From: Zeus faber
Taxonomy: Eukaryota > Chordata > Actinopteri > Zeiformes > Zeidae
Assembly (NCBI GenBank): GCA_960531495.1
Contig: OY482848.1
Location: forward strand, 30,631,269-30,695,268
DNA length: 64,000 nucleotides
Direction of reading: 5' to 3'
Positions 47,501-59,700 of this stretch are shown piece by piece; the stretch's first letter is position 1; each line of letters begins with the position of its first letter. Both the position numbers and the translations under genes were made by a program. The notes under the pieces are model-generated. The model ran no database searches and was not told where the DNA came from. It saw nothing but the letters and a program-made list of their open reading frames with translations.

Positions 47501-47667
47501 ATTCCAGATCTTCATTGTCATTGTCCTCAGAACAGTCCCAGGGCCATCAGGTGGACTTGGGCGTCGCGATAAGGACCTGGGTCATGGCCTCGCAAATGGA
47601 GAACGGCCGAGCGATGGAATCTTTACCGGCACCTGGGAACACGGTCACCGCAGAAGCAAAACGATAA
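36979..47667 (+). CDS. stra6l: STRA6-like RBP4 receptor (RBPR2), complete, 18 coding exons
   Basis: STRA6-like proteins are multi-pass membrane receptors that take up retinol from circulating retinol-binding protein. Eighteen phase-compatible exons give 653 residues and a TAA stop at 47665-47667. Family blocks are clear: [126 protein letters not shown] and [12 protein letters not shown]. These match vertebrate RBPR2 better than STRA6. The first exon is short (M-IRTPETTP), chosen for its caccATG context, the GTGAGT donor at 37005 and a correct phase into the CHSGI block. Exon 8 ends at a GC donor, the one non-canonical splice site. Exon limits are in the segment entries. Confidence 0.93.
40489..40564. 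repeat. TG/CGTG repeat abutting stra6l exon 7
   Basis: The repeat ends five bases before the exon 7 acceptor AG and takes the place of a polypyrimidine tract. Confidence 0.9.
40570..42981 (+). CDS. stra6l: stra6l exons 7-10, central helices and cytoplasmic loop
   Basis: Exons: 40570-40695, 41295-41368, 41664-41772 and 42828-42981. They encode the [14 protein letters not shown] helix region, a basic charged loop ([15 protein letters not shown]), [19 protein letters not shown] with the next helix, and [20 protein letters not shown]. Exon 8 ends CAC-AG before GC at 41369-41370; joining AG to T at 41664 restores the frame (LPHSNTVSW). Intron 9 contains a Tc1-like element; a TG repeat abuts the acceptor of exon 7. 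Confidence 0.85.
41380..41462. repeat. CA/CATA repeat beginning just after stra6l exon 8
   Basis: Starts about 11 bases after the predicted exon end at 41368. Confidence 0.9.
41854..42784 (-). mobile_element. Tc1-like transposon, internally deleted, in stra6l intron 9
   Basis: The ends ACACCGATCAGCC and GGCTGATCGGT-like are inverted. Read on the minus strand, broken transposase pieces are visible: [20 protein letters not shown] and [11 protein letters not shown] in the middle, and [15 protein letters not shown] near the C-terminal end. Stops and a large internal deletion remove most of the catalytic domain, so it is a dead copy. Confidence 0.85.
43001..43068. repeat. TG repeat after stra6l exon 10
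   Basis: Starts about 20 bases after the exon 10 donor and ends in CGCGCGC. Confidence 0.9.
43370..44694 (+). CDS. stra6l: stra6l exons 11-15, later helices
   Basis: Exons: 43370-43445, 43794-43875, 43968-44016, 44344-44461 and 44575-44694. They encode the [20 protein letters not shown] helix, [37 protein letters not shown], a strongly hydrophobic pair of helices and [21 protein letters not shown]. Intron 14 is only 113 bp and is mostly a GA repeat. Confidence 0.92.
44464..44544. repeat. GA repeat filling stra6l intron 14
   Basis: About 40 GA units beginning inside the GTAAGA donor; intron 14 is 113 bp in all. Confidence 0.9.
45293..45345. repeat. Decayed SINE-tail fragment
   Basis: TTTAGCAGACACTTTTGTCT followed by AAAGCAACT resembles the tail of the SINE at 58510-58737. 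In stra6l intron 15. Confidence 0.45.
45956..47667 (+). CDS. stra6l: stra6l exons 16-18, last helix and cytoplasmic tail
   Basis: Exons: 45956-46119, 47069-47212 and 47420-47667. They encode [20 protein letters not shown] with a following helix, [20 protein letters not shown], the histidine-rich DHHHNNP loop and the tail [20 protein letters not shown]. The Ser-rich C-terminus beyond that is not conserved in my recollection of the family. Intron 16 contains a Tc1-like fragment and perfect hairpins. Confidence 0.92.
46414..46450. repeat. Perfect 14-bp inverted repeat with a 9-base loop
   Basis: ACCTGTTGCTCGTT and its exact complement AACGAGCAACAGGT lie in stra6l intron 16. Another perfect stem, GATCAAACCACA/TGTGGTTTGATC, lies at 46157-46201. 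Confidence 0.85.
46711..46985 (+). mobile_element. Tc1-like transposon fragment in stra6l intron 16
   Basis: Plus orientation. It encodes remnants of the N-terminal helix-turn-helix ([25 protein letters not shown]) and then VSEQ-type sequence, with an internal deletion and no catalytic part. Same family as the element in intron 9. Confidence 0.8.
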
Positions 47668-48793
47668 AGAAGCAGTCGACGGTTATTCAGAATTCCAAGT
47701 GTTTTTAATGAAGGGTTAACTTTTGCAGAGTGGAACATATGCTATATGCCAGGGTTTCCTAAACTTTTTTTCTGCCACGGCACACTATATGCAATGGAAT
47801 CCTTCCTGTTAACCACTAACAATGTCTGAAACATGTATAACAGTGTTTATTATTATGGCCTTCTGAAGGTTAGTGATGCAATCATGAACGATTTGTTCGT
47901 AGCGAACAAATCTTTTCAATGACTCAGGAGTCGGGAGCCATTCTGCCAAAAGAGTGGGAGAGCTAATGAATCTTATATGGGGCAATAGACAACTTTTCAA
48001 CTCCCCCCCCCAACTCACAATTCCAAGTGTTATTATTGTTTGCGCGCTGTCGCAAAGACAACTGGATCACTTTACATTTTCATCAGAGAGCTCCATGGAA
48101 ATGATCAACACCACTTTGGAAAAAAGAGAGAAGAAAAAAGCATGTTCAGTGAAGAGGTAAACTGAAATTGTCAACATTTTATTTTAATTGGGGGTCCAGC
48201 CCGAAGGGGCGGGAGCCAGATTGCTATTGTTAATGAAAAACTGACGTTAGTAGTCTATGGATGTCATGGATCCGCCGCACTCACAGACAAGGTGAATAAT
48301 TTATGTATTCAGGGCAGTCACGACATGCCGTCGTCCAATTTTGATCCAGATCAGTCCATTGTTGTGGAATTATTTATAAAAAAAACTAAAGCATTGCAGT
48401 CTGATGATTAGTCAACAAGAGTCTCAATATGAATAAGATGTGTATTCGGGGCAGGTCCAACTTGGCGCCGTTTCATCCGGATCGGTTCAGTATTGTGGAA
48501 GAAGTTTGTGATCAACAATCGTAATTTTACAAAGATAGTGCTACACACAGTGTGCATGCGCAAGTTGACAGACTACACAGATCACGTAGTAGAACTGTAG
48601 TCTAGTTCCAAACTGATAAAGTCGCTATTGGACTTAAACGAAAGGAATATAAGATACGAACTCTAAACCATACAAAGCTACAAAGTGACAGGTATAATTT
48701 TATTACTATTAACCTTTATTATGTATTATATATACATAATACATATATACATATACATATATCCATAATGTTACAATGTCGGATGTTCATATT

Positions 48794-49479
48794 GGATGTG
48801 GCCAAAGTGTCAAATAATGAGGTAAACTGATGACAAAGTAATTGCTGTAAACAAAACGCTCTGAATGCTCGGTTTTCAAAGGTTTTTTCTACTCTCTGCA
48901 CGAGCATATGTCAGCTTGTCACGGATTTCTTTGTATCTTTGCATCTTTGTATCTGCTCCATCTGATCCACAGTGCTGTCCTCCAAACAAAACCAATAAAA
49001 AATATTGTGTTTTTATTGTGGATGTATTTTTTTATTTCATTTTATTTTACCATGTTTACATGAAACAAAAAATCCCCGCATGCGATGTCCGTATCTCCCA
49101 CAAGTTTGCAGAATGGCAACGAAAGTCGGAACAAACTTTTAAATGACGCCTTGTACATCTATGGGTAAAGAGTCAGCAACTGGATTGCTTATCAAATTTG
49201 GTCAGAAACAGACTTTGGTGGACCGATAAGGTGATATCAGTGAAAGTTACGGAGCAAATACAACGGAACCTAGAACACCATTGGCACACAGAACCCGGAA
49301 CTTGTGGAGAGTGACTCCTCCCACTGAAAAAGCCTGTTTTGAGATAGGGTGGATTGGACTCATGTTAGAATATGGCTTGAATGCATAATCTGAGTGGTAT
49401 TTTTGGCAACCCCCCCGCAAAAAAACCCTCAGAGACCTATTTTAACTTGTGTAAAAATAAGCATAATAGGTCCACTTTT
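48794..49479. mobile_element. GGACCTATTATGC-family element, copy 3
   Basis: The interior matches copy 2 (GTGTCAAATAATG, AAACTGATGACAAAGTAAT) and the right end is AGCATAATAGGTCCACTTTT. The left terminus was not located. Confidence 0.6.
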
Positions 49480-50123
49480 GCTACTTTATTCAAAGTATAA
49501 CCAGAAGACAATTGGAATAAACAAAGTGCAGCATATTAAACGTCATAAATATATACACTTCTGAGGACTGACATATACCAGAGTAAGTTGTACAAAAAAA
49601 AACATGAATTATAATTACTGGTAACAATAACCATAAGCAATTACATGATACAAGGAACATGTATTTATTGTGTATGTGTTATATACACATACCCAGAAAT
49701 ATATATGTATATTCATTTTTGTGTTTTTTGGTTCCCTTCCAGATGCCTCAAAGATTTGTTACAATGACACCAAAAATGTGTAGCCCACTACACACAATTT
49801 ATTTCATTATATATTCTCCACAACTGAAATCAGTTAACCCACTGACCTCACTTTATTTATTTATAAAATTATAATTTTATATATATACTTTTTTATAATT
49901 AAAATTATATCGCTCATTGGTGCGATACGTTAACATCGCCGCCATATTGGAACAGGTAAGACTGGCCTGTAAATGAATACAAGTTATCTGGGGAGCTGTG
50001 TTTTTTCTGGATAAAAAGCACTACAGTATAACTTTTATATTTCTCAACCTATTTCAATTAGTCATTTTATTGTCAAGTGTTTATGATCTACGTGGAGTAG
50101 ATTGCTCCACCGTCCGCCATTTC

Positions 50124-50580
50124 CACTAATGGCAATCCACATCGTCTGACCAGCGATGGACACTCATCACCAGGTCCCCGGGCGCGTCCACATATGCTGC
50201 CCACTGCTCCTGGCTGTGCCCCCGGAGGAAGGACAAGCCAGGATGGGTTAAAAGCAGAGAATCCATTTCACCGGCCACCATCAAAGCATGTGCATGTGTG
50301 TGTGTGTGCAAGCATGTGTTGTAGTGTGGTGTGTTGCGTGACGAATAAAGACTGTTTCTTTTCTTCTTCTTTCTAATGGGTGCGCATTGGTTGACGCATT
50401 GATCATTTACCCGGGAGTTTGTACCCGGTGGCAGTCTGAATGCATACTGATATCCATATAGGTGGGGGTGCTCCAGTTTCCTCCCACCATCAAAGACTTG
50501 TATGTGAGGTGTTAATACTCCTGTCAATGCACCAAAAGAGCTGGAGTTGTGCGCTGCAGCTGCCCAAGGCTCCAAGGTGC
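50124..50580. repeat. Probable interspersed repeat, unclassified
   Basis: TGCCCACTGCTCCTGGCTG, GGGTTAAAAGCAGAGAA and GTTTCCTCCCACCATCAAAG are phrases common in fish interspersed repeats. Boundaries and class are not certain. Confidence 0.35.
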
Positions 50581-50639
50581 AGTGTAGGATGGGTCAGATG
50601 ACAAAATTTGTTGTAGCCTGCTCATACAATAAGGGGATA

Positions 50640-50860
50640 TTGTAATCTCTCAGTATAAATACCAGTCCACTTCCCTTTGTTCTCTCTTCTTGCATTACAC
50701 TGAGCTTTCCCTCACTGCTACCCGTTTCCTGTACCTTCCGTCCGAACCTCTGCCTGTTCCCTGCCGGATAAGTTTGCCTTCTCTGACCAACCTCCTGGTT
50801 TTGACCCCTGCCTGTTCTTTGGAATAAACCTTGTGGACTTTGACTTCTTACCTGATAATT
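50640..50860. repeat. Possible LTR-like or retroelement remnant
   Basis: TATAAATACC, then a long run of CCTGCCTGTT-like pyrimidine-rich phrases and GGAATAAACC, an arrangement seen in some fish retroelement LTRs. No paired LTR was found. Confidence 0.3.
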
Positions 50861-52488
50861 TTTTTCTTGTCGTTCTGATGGGTTCGCATCCTGGTGGGGT
50901 TTATTAAATGCACTGAATTAAAAATGTGAAAGTCCAAGTTCGATCTCAGTTGAAGTTAAGTCCTCGTGGAGACTGTCCATATATTTTCCATATTGTTTGA
51001 TTAAAACAATTTCCCATGTACAGTATAATGTCAGCACAAATCACATGGTCAGAACACATGGGAATATTTTTTGAGAAGTTAATCTGACAGGTATACAAAA
51101 ACTGTATGTGCATTTACACACTTACATAGATCCACAAAGTGAGATACAGAAGGTTGCAATGTTACGTTATTGTATTTTTTTATCATTAGGTGAAGACTGA
51201 AAGGGAAAATGGAAGGGACACATAGAAGGGAGAGAAAGAAAGAGAGAGAGGATGTTGCATGCATTAATATATTAAATGTTATATTCTTTTTTTATAACTA
51301 AATGTAAAAATATTTTTTTTTGCAAACAGCTAAATAAGTCAATGCAGCTATGTGCACATTAATGATTTTTAGGTTACTACAGCAATTACTAAGCGATGGC
51401 GATTGAGCGTATGGTTACACCAACTGCATCAAACTGAACGACTCTTTTTACTGAGTGAGTTGCCGAGAAACCCAATCTCAAAAAAGGGTTGAACCTTATG
51501 TTGTACGGACTTGCAATTTTGATCTTGCAACACAAAAACGTTTAACAAAAATAGTTAAACTCTTTGGGTTGGTGAGTCCACCTTTAGACAAATTGGGTTG
51601 AAATTTGATTGACAACTTGACTCCAAAATGGTGCAAGTTAAAACTGAATGCCATGACTCCACTTTCAATAGTCTATCAATGTAGCAGGGGTCAAAAGTTG
51701 ACTTGTCTTTGTTCATTTTGTAATGTATTTTCACCCAGTTTGCTTGTTTGTCTGTAATTAAAAACAAACAAACGCTTAATGAGTGTTGATTGATAGAAAA
51801 AAAAGATTGAAAATTTGATGACTTTTTTTTTTAATGATCTCACTTCCTCTTAATTTTTCATTTCACATGAAAAAGAAATGCAGTTTTTGATGGCCTATCT
51901 CTTCTGCCTATATCTTACTTGTTTTATGGCATTGACTGTACAAATATTTTGTATTTTGCGAGGGGAAAGCGTTTTTTTGTTTTTTTTTACATTTACATTT
52001 TGTAAAATGTTATAATACGGTAAACATCTAGTTGATTTTTAAACCTGGGAGGTGCTCCATGATTTAAAAATTGCATGCAGCATTTCAGGTAGATACATTT
52101 CGTTGTTTTATTTTTTTTTTTTAACTTTTTTTATTGGGGTTTATTGAATAAATTTGTTTTATCTGAAAGAAGAAAAAAAAAATCCTTAATTTTTTAGTTT
52201 TGTATATTGTTAAAATAAAATAAAACGTCATTACCTGCTTGACCTTTGAACTTGAAGGTTCGGAGTGTGGGCTGTTCCAGCAGAAGACGGGTCTTCATTA
52301 ATCAAGGAGTTAATTGCATATCAGTATCAAGTAATTAGTATTATTATTTTATTTTTTTTACTTTAACTTGTGCAGAGTTGTTTGCAGATATCACCGTCTA
52401 CTTATGGCTTTTGTTTAGTCTGAGACTAGTAATTATAGCGAATGTGGAGTGTAGCTAACTTATTGAACAGCGCTTTTGCTTCGGGTCG

Positions 52489-52497
52489 GCCATTTTG
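52489..52497. promoter_or_regulatory. tdrd7: YY1-type motif in the tdrd7 5' region
   Basis: GCCATTTTG about 80 bases upstream of the start codon, in a locally GC-richer patch. YY1 motifs of this kind are common near start sites of TATA-less vertebrate genes; no TATA box is seen. Confidence 0.3.
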
Positions 52498-52577
52498 TTG
52501 TGACATCAGGTCAAAATCGTTAATCAACCTCTCTGTTTCATATTGTTTTTTTTCGGTGTGTTTTATTTTAGTTAACG

Positions 52578-53771
52578 ATGTCTGCCTGCGAATCCGTAAA
52601 GAAAATGCTGCGCTCCGTACTGCAGTCCAAGCAGGGCGGTGTGCCGCTGAGGCACCTTCCGTCTGAGTACCGGTCGCTGTGCGGGGAGGATATCCCGCTG
52701 CGGAAGCTGGGTTTCGGCAGACTGGAGGATTACCTGCGCAGCATCCCCTCCGTGGTCCGCATAGAGCACAGCCGCATGGGAGAGGTGAAATGTTCTCATT
52801 ATTTTTTTTATTTTTATTTTTTAACAGATGGCTGTTCTCATAATGTGATTTTAGTATGAAAAAAATATTTTAGGCAAAAGTAAAATAATGCAAAGTTTCA
52901 GTCTCACCGTTGGAACCGCTTCCTAGACTTGCATCTATTTATATACCCCGTACCAGCCACTATACTGTTAACTTAAAGTGGTGATCCGTGAGATTGTTTT
53001 GTTAAAAGAAAATTCCGTGCGCCTTTATTTTGCTGCCACTTCGTAAGAAACCGCTTTTCAATATATTTGTATTTGCATGCTCCTCTATATGCTCTTATCA
53101 TTGTTGGTGGCGGGTCCGCCTTTCCCAGTATGCACTCATTGGGTGAATTTGACAAACCGGTATTGCCAGTTACATTGCATCATTTCGTAGCTGCTGTTGT
53201 CCAAAGCCACTTAGAATATGTACATGTTGACAGTAGTAGTCAAACCAATTGTATATCACAGTAAACCTCCTCTAGGAATAACTACTTTACCATTGTTTAC
53301 CGTCGCCAAACATGTTATGAAGAGTTAACACACAACTTTTTAGTTCCTGTTTGGTCGATTTCTGGAGTGACTATTTAATTTGACATTGACGTTTAACTCT
53401 CGGCACATTATTTTGTTTGCGTGTGAAGTGGGAGGGGGGATTTTACCAGAGGTTTGTGGCAAGGAATTGGATTTATTTTCTTTTGCTCCTTTGTCCTGAA
53501 GCAGCACACAGCTATTTGTCTGTGTTTTTTCACATGTATAACAGTTAATAATCTCAATTTAATATCCCCATTGTCGCATGGCATAAGCTTTGCACAAAAA
53601 ATATAAAATCTGAATCTGTTGTGTAGCTCATGTGTGTCGCTGCGGTGTGCAAAGAGACGGCCCACCTCGCCGAGCTTGTGGCCAAGCAGAAGAGCTCCCA
53701 GAAGCACGGGCGCACCCAACTGGTCAACTGCAGGATGCGAGCCAAGCCCTCGTCCACCTACGTGATCAACG
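52578..53771 (+). CDS. tdrd7: tdrd7 exons 1-2, LOTUS domain 1
   Basis: Exons 52578-52775 and 53627-53771. Residues about 5-70 form a LOTUS/OST-HTH winged helix (MLRSVLQSKQGGVPLRHLPS, then GFGRLEDYLRSIPSVVRIEH). Exon 2 continues ETAHLAELVAKQKSS and VNCRMRAKPSS, as in mammalian TDRD7. Confidence 0.93.
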
Positions 53772-56700
53772 GTACAGCAGACAGACGCCTTCTGAGACAT
53801 GACTTTATAATGTGTGTCTTAAATGTAATATTATTCATTTAATGTGGAGTGGGGGGTATTGGTAAGTATTTTGTCATTTGGTATTAAGCAAGTGCCGGGA
53901 GATATTGCATAAAATGTTATTGCAATGAATTTGAGCTAATCCCTTTGGTATTCCTAGCAGAGATTTCTGTTAGAAAAAATTGGGGGCATTCAACCTGTCC
54001 TGAAAGATTTCGATTTCCCGGACGAATGGGAGGTATTCCGGTCAAATATTATGTGTTTATTGAGCTTAAAAACAATTGATAAGCAGGCGATATAGAGACT
54101 GACATCATCAAGGCATGTCGATGTATACATTTTTTTTATTTAATATTCAAAATAAAATAAGTCCCGTCAGTTAATGCTATTTAAAAAAATAAAAAAATAC
54201 TGTATATTACAAATGTTACTTATTGAAATCAAATAATTTCTGCTTGTGAACAATAAGTAACAAGTGCAGCAGCTTTAATTAACATTTCACTAAAATTGAT
54301 CATACCAAAAACAAAATAAATATGCCAAGTAGGTCTAAAAAAATAAAGTTTGTGGTGTGGTCCGTCTTTGCAGGACGGCTCATCGACATTTTATACAATG
54401 AATATTCACCGTCTGCTTTGGTCGGAACTTAAATATCGGGGGGGGAAAAAAAAACCCGTCAAACTATGGATGTATGTGTCCCAACGACACATCATCTCAA
54501 AGTTTCTACTCAGAGTTTAGATGCTCAGCTCTGCTCCGTGTGTTCATGCTTACAAGCGCAACCTGTCCATGAGGGAGGGGGCGGCGCTTAGGTAGATATC
54601 GACAAATGTGATTGGTCAGAGGTGAAGCTTTCAGATCAGCTTTTGATCGTCCAAACTGATTGGCTTCCTGTTGCAACTTGCCGTGCGCGGAAATTAAGAG
54701 ATCTGCAGACTTTTTTTTTTTTTTTTTAAGTCAAAATGATCCACCCAAGCACTAAAACAATCAAATTGTGTTTGGAGGGAATTATTTTCCCAGTCAAAAA
54801 CTGGCAATTACCAGCTAATGAAAACGCTGATTCCTAGCTCATTAAGCTATGCTTGCTGTACATCTTAATATCAAATTAAATTCAAGAGTTGTCTGTCAGA
54901 ATATTTACCATGATATATAAATTTGTATTTTTCTATAATGAACATTGCACAGCTCTTGTAATGTAAGAAAAATGTGAACAAGAAGTAACAATAGAGCTGC
55001 TTACATACCATTTTAGATAAAACCGAAAACATAATAAATAGGGCAAGTATTCCTAAATAAATTAAAGTTTGTGGTGTTGCACGTCTTCGTCGGCACATCT
55101 CGTTGACATATTTTACAATGGATATTTACCGCCTGCTTTGGGTCGGAACTTAAATATCCCAAAATAAAATGTCATACTATCCATGTATGTATAGTAACCA
55201 TGTTTGGACACTGCTGCTGTCTCTGACACTTGTGCAAGTGCATCTATCCAGGAGGGAGGGCTGGGTCTTCTTTCTATATCAACAAACGTAATTGGCTAGA
55301 GGTGAAAGGTCAGCTTGAGTTGTCCAAATTGATTGGCTTTTCATTGCCGCTTGCCTAAAGCTTCTGTAAATTATAAAGTTATTGTTTTATTTTGACAGGA
55401 AAAAATTATCGTTTTATCACCCAGCAGTTCTCTCTCTCTCCACAACAAGCCCCTGTCCTCTCATCACCTCGTGCCCTTCTCCCAGCAGCGAAGCCCAGAT
55501 TGTCTCTCCGCCAGCCTGTGCTCCAAGGCTCCTCTGCCTGGCTGCCGAACCGTCCGAGGCCCTACAGCGCAACAGGGGACTTCAGGGGCAACCGCACCAC
55601 ACCCACTGTTCCCCCTCGGTAGTCAAAATGTTGTCCTTTACACCCCCCTTATCCTATGGCAAGCTTTCCGCAAAGCTGACAGTGATTTGATTGGTAGAAG
55701 AAAGGCTCTGTTAGAGGTCCAAATCAGTACTCTAAATTGGCATTCCATTTTCTTTGGATTTTGGGTGAGAATTGTTTTGTGACATCCCATTTTCATCCAA
55801 TTGGTGAAACACTTGCGCCTGTGTTAGGATAAATTAGTCACCCCAATTAACTCAATAGGTACATTAAAAACACTGTTTGGGACATGGCAACTAAATTGCC
55901 TTGATCAGGATTGCCCTGATGAAGACATGACTATCTCAGAGACCTCTGTCCCTCTTTCAAAAGAGCACCGCATTATTTATTCTTGCACTGTCTTCAGTTG
56001 CTATTTTTCTTCAATACAGGTAGTCTCTGACCAGTCTGTATTGAATCGCGCTGTGTGCGCGGCGTTTCAGAGTGAAGCATGTCATCGCTCATCACTGTTC
56101 TCAGTCTCAGTTCCCGCAGTCTGTCAGTATTCACTATTCTAGCGTTTGCAATGGCCACGCCCCATTACCGTGACATTACACGAATTCCCTTAGCGAGCAA
56201 TTCGCTTAACAACCTGGTTGTAGGAACGGATCTCGGTTGTTAAGGGAGGAGTACCTGTAATTGTGTTGGATTTTGTTTGAAGTTCACTTGAAATGTTCAA
56301 AGCCGAGAGTAATCAGATTTATTGGAAGTTCATCATTTTAATGTTGTACAGTAGTTTTGTGCTCTATCGAATATGTCACACAGTTAAATTAAGCAAAACA
56401 TTTCCACCAGCCCTGAAAGCCATTACATCCCATCTCTGATCCTGCCTGCCTGATCCTTCCACAGATGTTTGAACGATTTGGAGGCTCTTTTTGTTTCCTT
56501 ATGTGTGTATCATTGTGAGTTTGTGTCTTTCTGGGGGGGGGGGGGGGGGGGGGATGAAAACACAGCTTTTGTATCTCACGTTTCAAGGCCTTTGAGAAGG
56601 TTTGTCATATTTTAAATAATACTTTTTGATGGGGGTTTAGTTTCCTAAATAACAGTGTGCGTAGGAAATGTGCATCGTCCTGTTTTCGAGCCAACTTGCA

Positions 56701-59700
56701 CATGAAATGTATTTATTTTTTTAACCTGGAAAAAAACTGATGCTGATGTATATTGTCCGCTCTTTCTGATCTTCAGGCAGCACAACCTGAGATTTTGCTC
56801 TTTCACCCCCATCCAACATAGAGGATCGGCAGCTCAGGTGTTCAACAAACAGCCTGTGCAGCCCTTCAGGTGAGTGTAGTGCAGCAACTTCTAACTTCTT
56901 AAAAATCTTTTAAGATCTCTCAGGCAGCTAAATATCTAATGGAGATTCATTAGGAAAGCCAGAGCTTGGGTGGAATATAAGATTCTAGAAGAGCATGTAT
57001 TTACCCCACATCGCAGCATTTCCAGCACAAGAGGAGTGACGCTCAACATCCACCAGAAGCCTTCGGGTAGGTTTCACCTGTTTTTTTTTTTTTTGTTTTT
57101 TTTATTTCATATTCAGTATTTCTCAGAGTTTGGGATGACCTCTGAATGTACTCGTGTATCATACAGTTTTAGGATGGGGAAAAGGAAAATGTATTTATTT
57201 AAGATGTATTTAATAATCCCAGTAATTAAGTTTAAGTATTGACTTCTGTAGATATATGGTGATATTGTCAGTACTTTTGGGGAATGTAGGAATCCACAGA
57301 AAGGTAGGGATGGAGCGGTAAGAGGCATAGGAAAGAAGGACAATTTATTTATACATAAATGAAAAATAAGGCAATATATATCTTGTAATCTTATAAGTCC
57401 TTTTTTTGGAACTTACCTGAACCCATAGACCTAACCAATTGTTTTGCTCTTACTTTTCCAGGAAAACCTTCTGAACCATCCTCCAAACTAAAACCTCCCC
57501 CACTATGGCCGACTGTCTCCCCTCCAAACTGTTTGAAAGACGCAGTGGAGGTACTACCTGTTTTTCCATTTTTGTTGGTGATTATCTGCTGTGTCATGAA
57601 AAAAGATTGTCTTATTGGGATATACAATTTTGTATTTTATTATTATTAATAATATTTAATTAACTGTAATATGTATACCTCTACAGATGGATTCTTTACC
57701 ATGCCATTTGAATCTACAAGCCAATATTCATATTTGTAGCGCTACTGCATCAAATTCTCTGTTCCTAATGAAATCTCCCACATAACCCTGATTTCTAGCT
57801 TCCCTTCACTGCTTAACGGAGCGGTTTAGGAATGTAATTTAAGGCTTGTATGAGTGTAGCTCCTGATATTATCATGGAACTAACCTAACCCCATAAGAGT
57901 CTGAATCCAGTCTAAGCTTTTGTATTTGTTTTTATTATTTATGTTTCTCCTCGTTTTTATCTGTCTTTTGTACGTAAAGCACTTTGACCTGGTTTTTGAA
58001 AGGCTCTATATAAATAAAGGTATTATAATATTGTCAGGCCCTAATTTTTAACCCCCCAAAAAAGCAAAACCTTTGGCTCTAACAGCAATAAATTGATGAA
58101 CATATTTGTTGTAGGTTGCAGTAGTATATAACGAGTCCAGTTTGTATTCTCATCAGACCTGACCAGAAGGCCTTGAATAACGTTCTCTAACTCCTTCTGA
58201 TTCCAGGCCGGCATCTACCAGCCGGAGCTGGTTCAGAGCAGATTGTCCAGGCTCCTGGAAAAGCACTGCAGTGGGCTGTGGCTGTCCAAGCTGCCGCAGA
58301 TCTACGTGGAGATGTTTGGCCAACAGCTCCATCCCCGGGTTGCCACCGAACTGGCGAGCTGGCCGCACGTCTGCACAGTGAGTCAGGTTGACGTCCTAAC
58401 CGGGGGGTGGGGGTACTGCTTGCGGGCCAGATGATTAAAAGAACTACGTTCAATCGAATCAGCCGGCATCATTTCAGCTAGGGCTTTAGTCACATGGCTC
58501 GTGTGACTATACACTTTACATTTAGACATTACATTTAGTCATTTATCAGATGCTTTTATCCAAAGCGACTTACAATTGTTTAAACACCGACGGACGCAGC
58601 CATCAGGAGCAATTAGGGGTTAGGTGTCTTGCTCAAGGACACTACAGCATGCTAGCAGGAGGAGCCTGGGATCGAACCAGCAACCTTTAGATCACTAGAC
58701 CACCAGCTCTACCGCCTGAGCTACCATCCCCGCTGCACTGCTACACTTGCAATACTCTACCCATCAGCTTGATAGGCTGCATACTGTTTGCAAATTAAAT
58801 CCTCCTTGTACTGCCGATAAACTATTGAAGCACTAAAAGTGTAGAATGCCAAAGCCCTCTCATCAGCAATGGACTGTGGAGGCCCCATAGGCCAAGCCTT
58901 GTCTTTCTGTCCATCTCTCAGCTGCATGTTATTCCCTTTCCGTTCCTCAGGTGGAGAAATCAGGCGGCACCAACCATGGTGACAGGCTGGTCTATCCTCC
59001 TCTCTCTCCCAAATCCCTTGCCGCTTCCCTTGCTACGGTCAGCAGACCCCGCGCCTCCATCACCTACAGGACCCCCGTCCCTGCCACCATGCTCCAAAAC
59101 CCTCCCCCTACTTCGGAAACCCCCAAAAGCAGCCCCTTGGCCAAGGCCAAGTTTCTGTTTCCACCTCGGACTCTGGAAAACCCTCCCAAGTGCGAGCCGT
59201 CTTGTTTGGTCAGTCCTGACGCCACCCCAGCTTGCACTTTGCGGACAAAGTCGAACGTCGCAACCCCTGAGTGTGCGGCACCCGCCGTGTCGGCCAAAGT
59301 GCGTGGCCAGCTAATGGAGCTCCTGTCCACGTACAGCCATGGCCTGTGGGTGCACGCCCTGCCCAAGCTCTTCATGGAAACCTTCAAGGTCCGTTTCCCA
59401 GAACACCTTCTGGACAATCTGACGGCGCTCCAGGACATCTGCTCGGTGGAATACCCCCAGCTGCACGACAAGAAGAAGGTGAGGAGCTGAGGAGGGTGCA
59501 CAGTTTGTATTTTCAGCGATAATCACAGCAAATGCGTGGGTTGCCACACATTTGCTGCCTTAATTTTGTTAGTGATGAACTATTTCTAGATTTTAATATT
59601 TTCGCCAATAGTTGAAATTGGACATTTGCAGGGCTCAAAATTAACTTTTTGAGGCACTTGTCCTTTGTTCAAGTAAATTTACCTTTCACTTGTCCAGGCA

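Larger units (their letters stand above)
47668..52570. other. Intergenic DNA between stra6l and tdrd7
   Basis: No gene is supported. The start presumably includes the stra6l 3' UTR, but no clear AATAAA follows closely. A GGACCTATTATGC-family copy spans about 48794-49479, and other interspersed-repeat-like sequence lies at about 50124-50580 and 50640-50860. From 50900 to 52400 it is AT-rich with nothing recognised. Confidence 0.5.

Noticed and set aside
50126..50575. 149-codon minus-strand frame
   Set aside because: Falls in probable interspersed-repeat sequence; no recognisable protein.
58668..58723. tRNA gene
   Set aside because: The A and B boxes belong to a SINE head: a SINE tail follows and the cloverleaf 3' half is not that of a functional tRNA.
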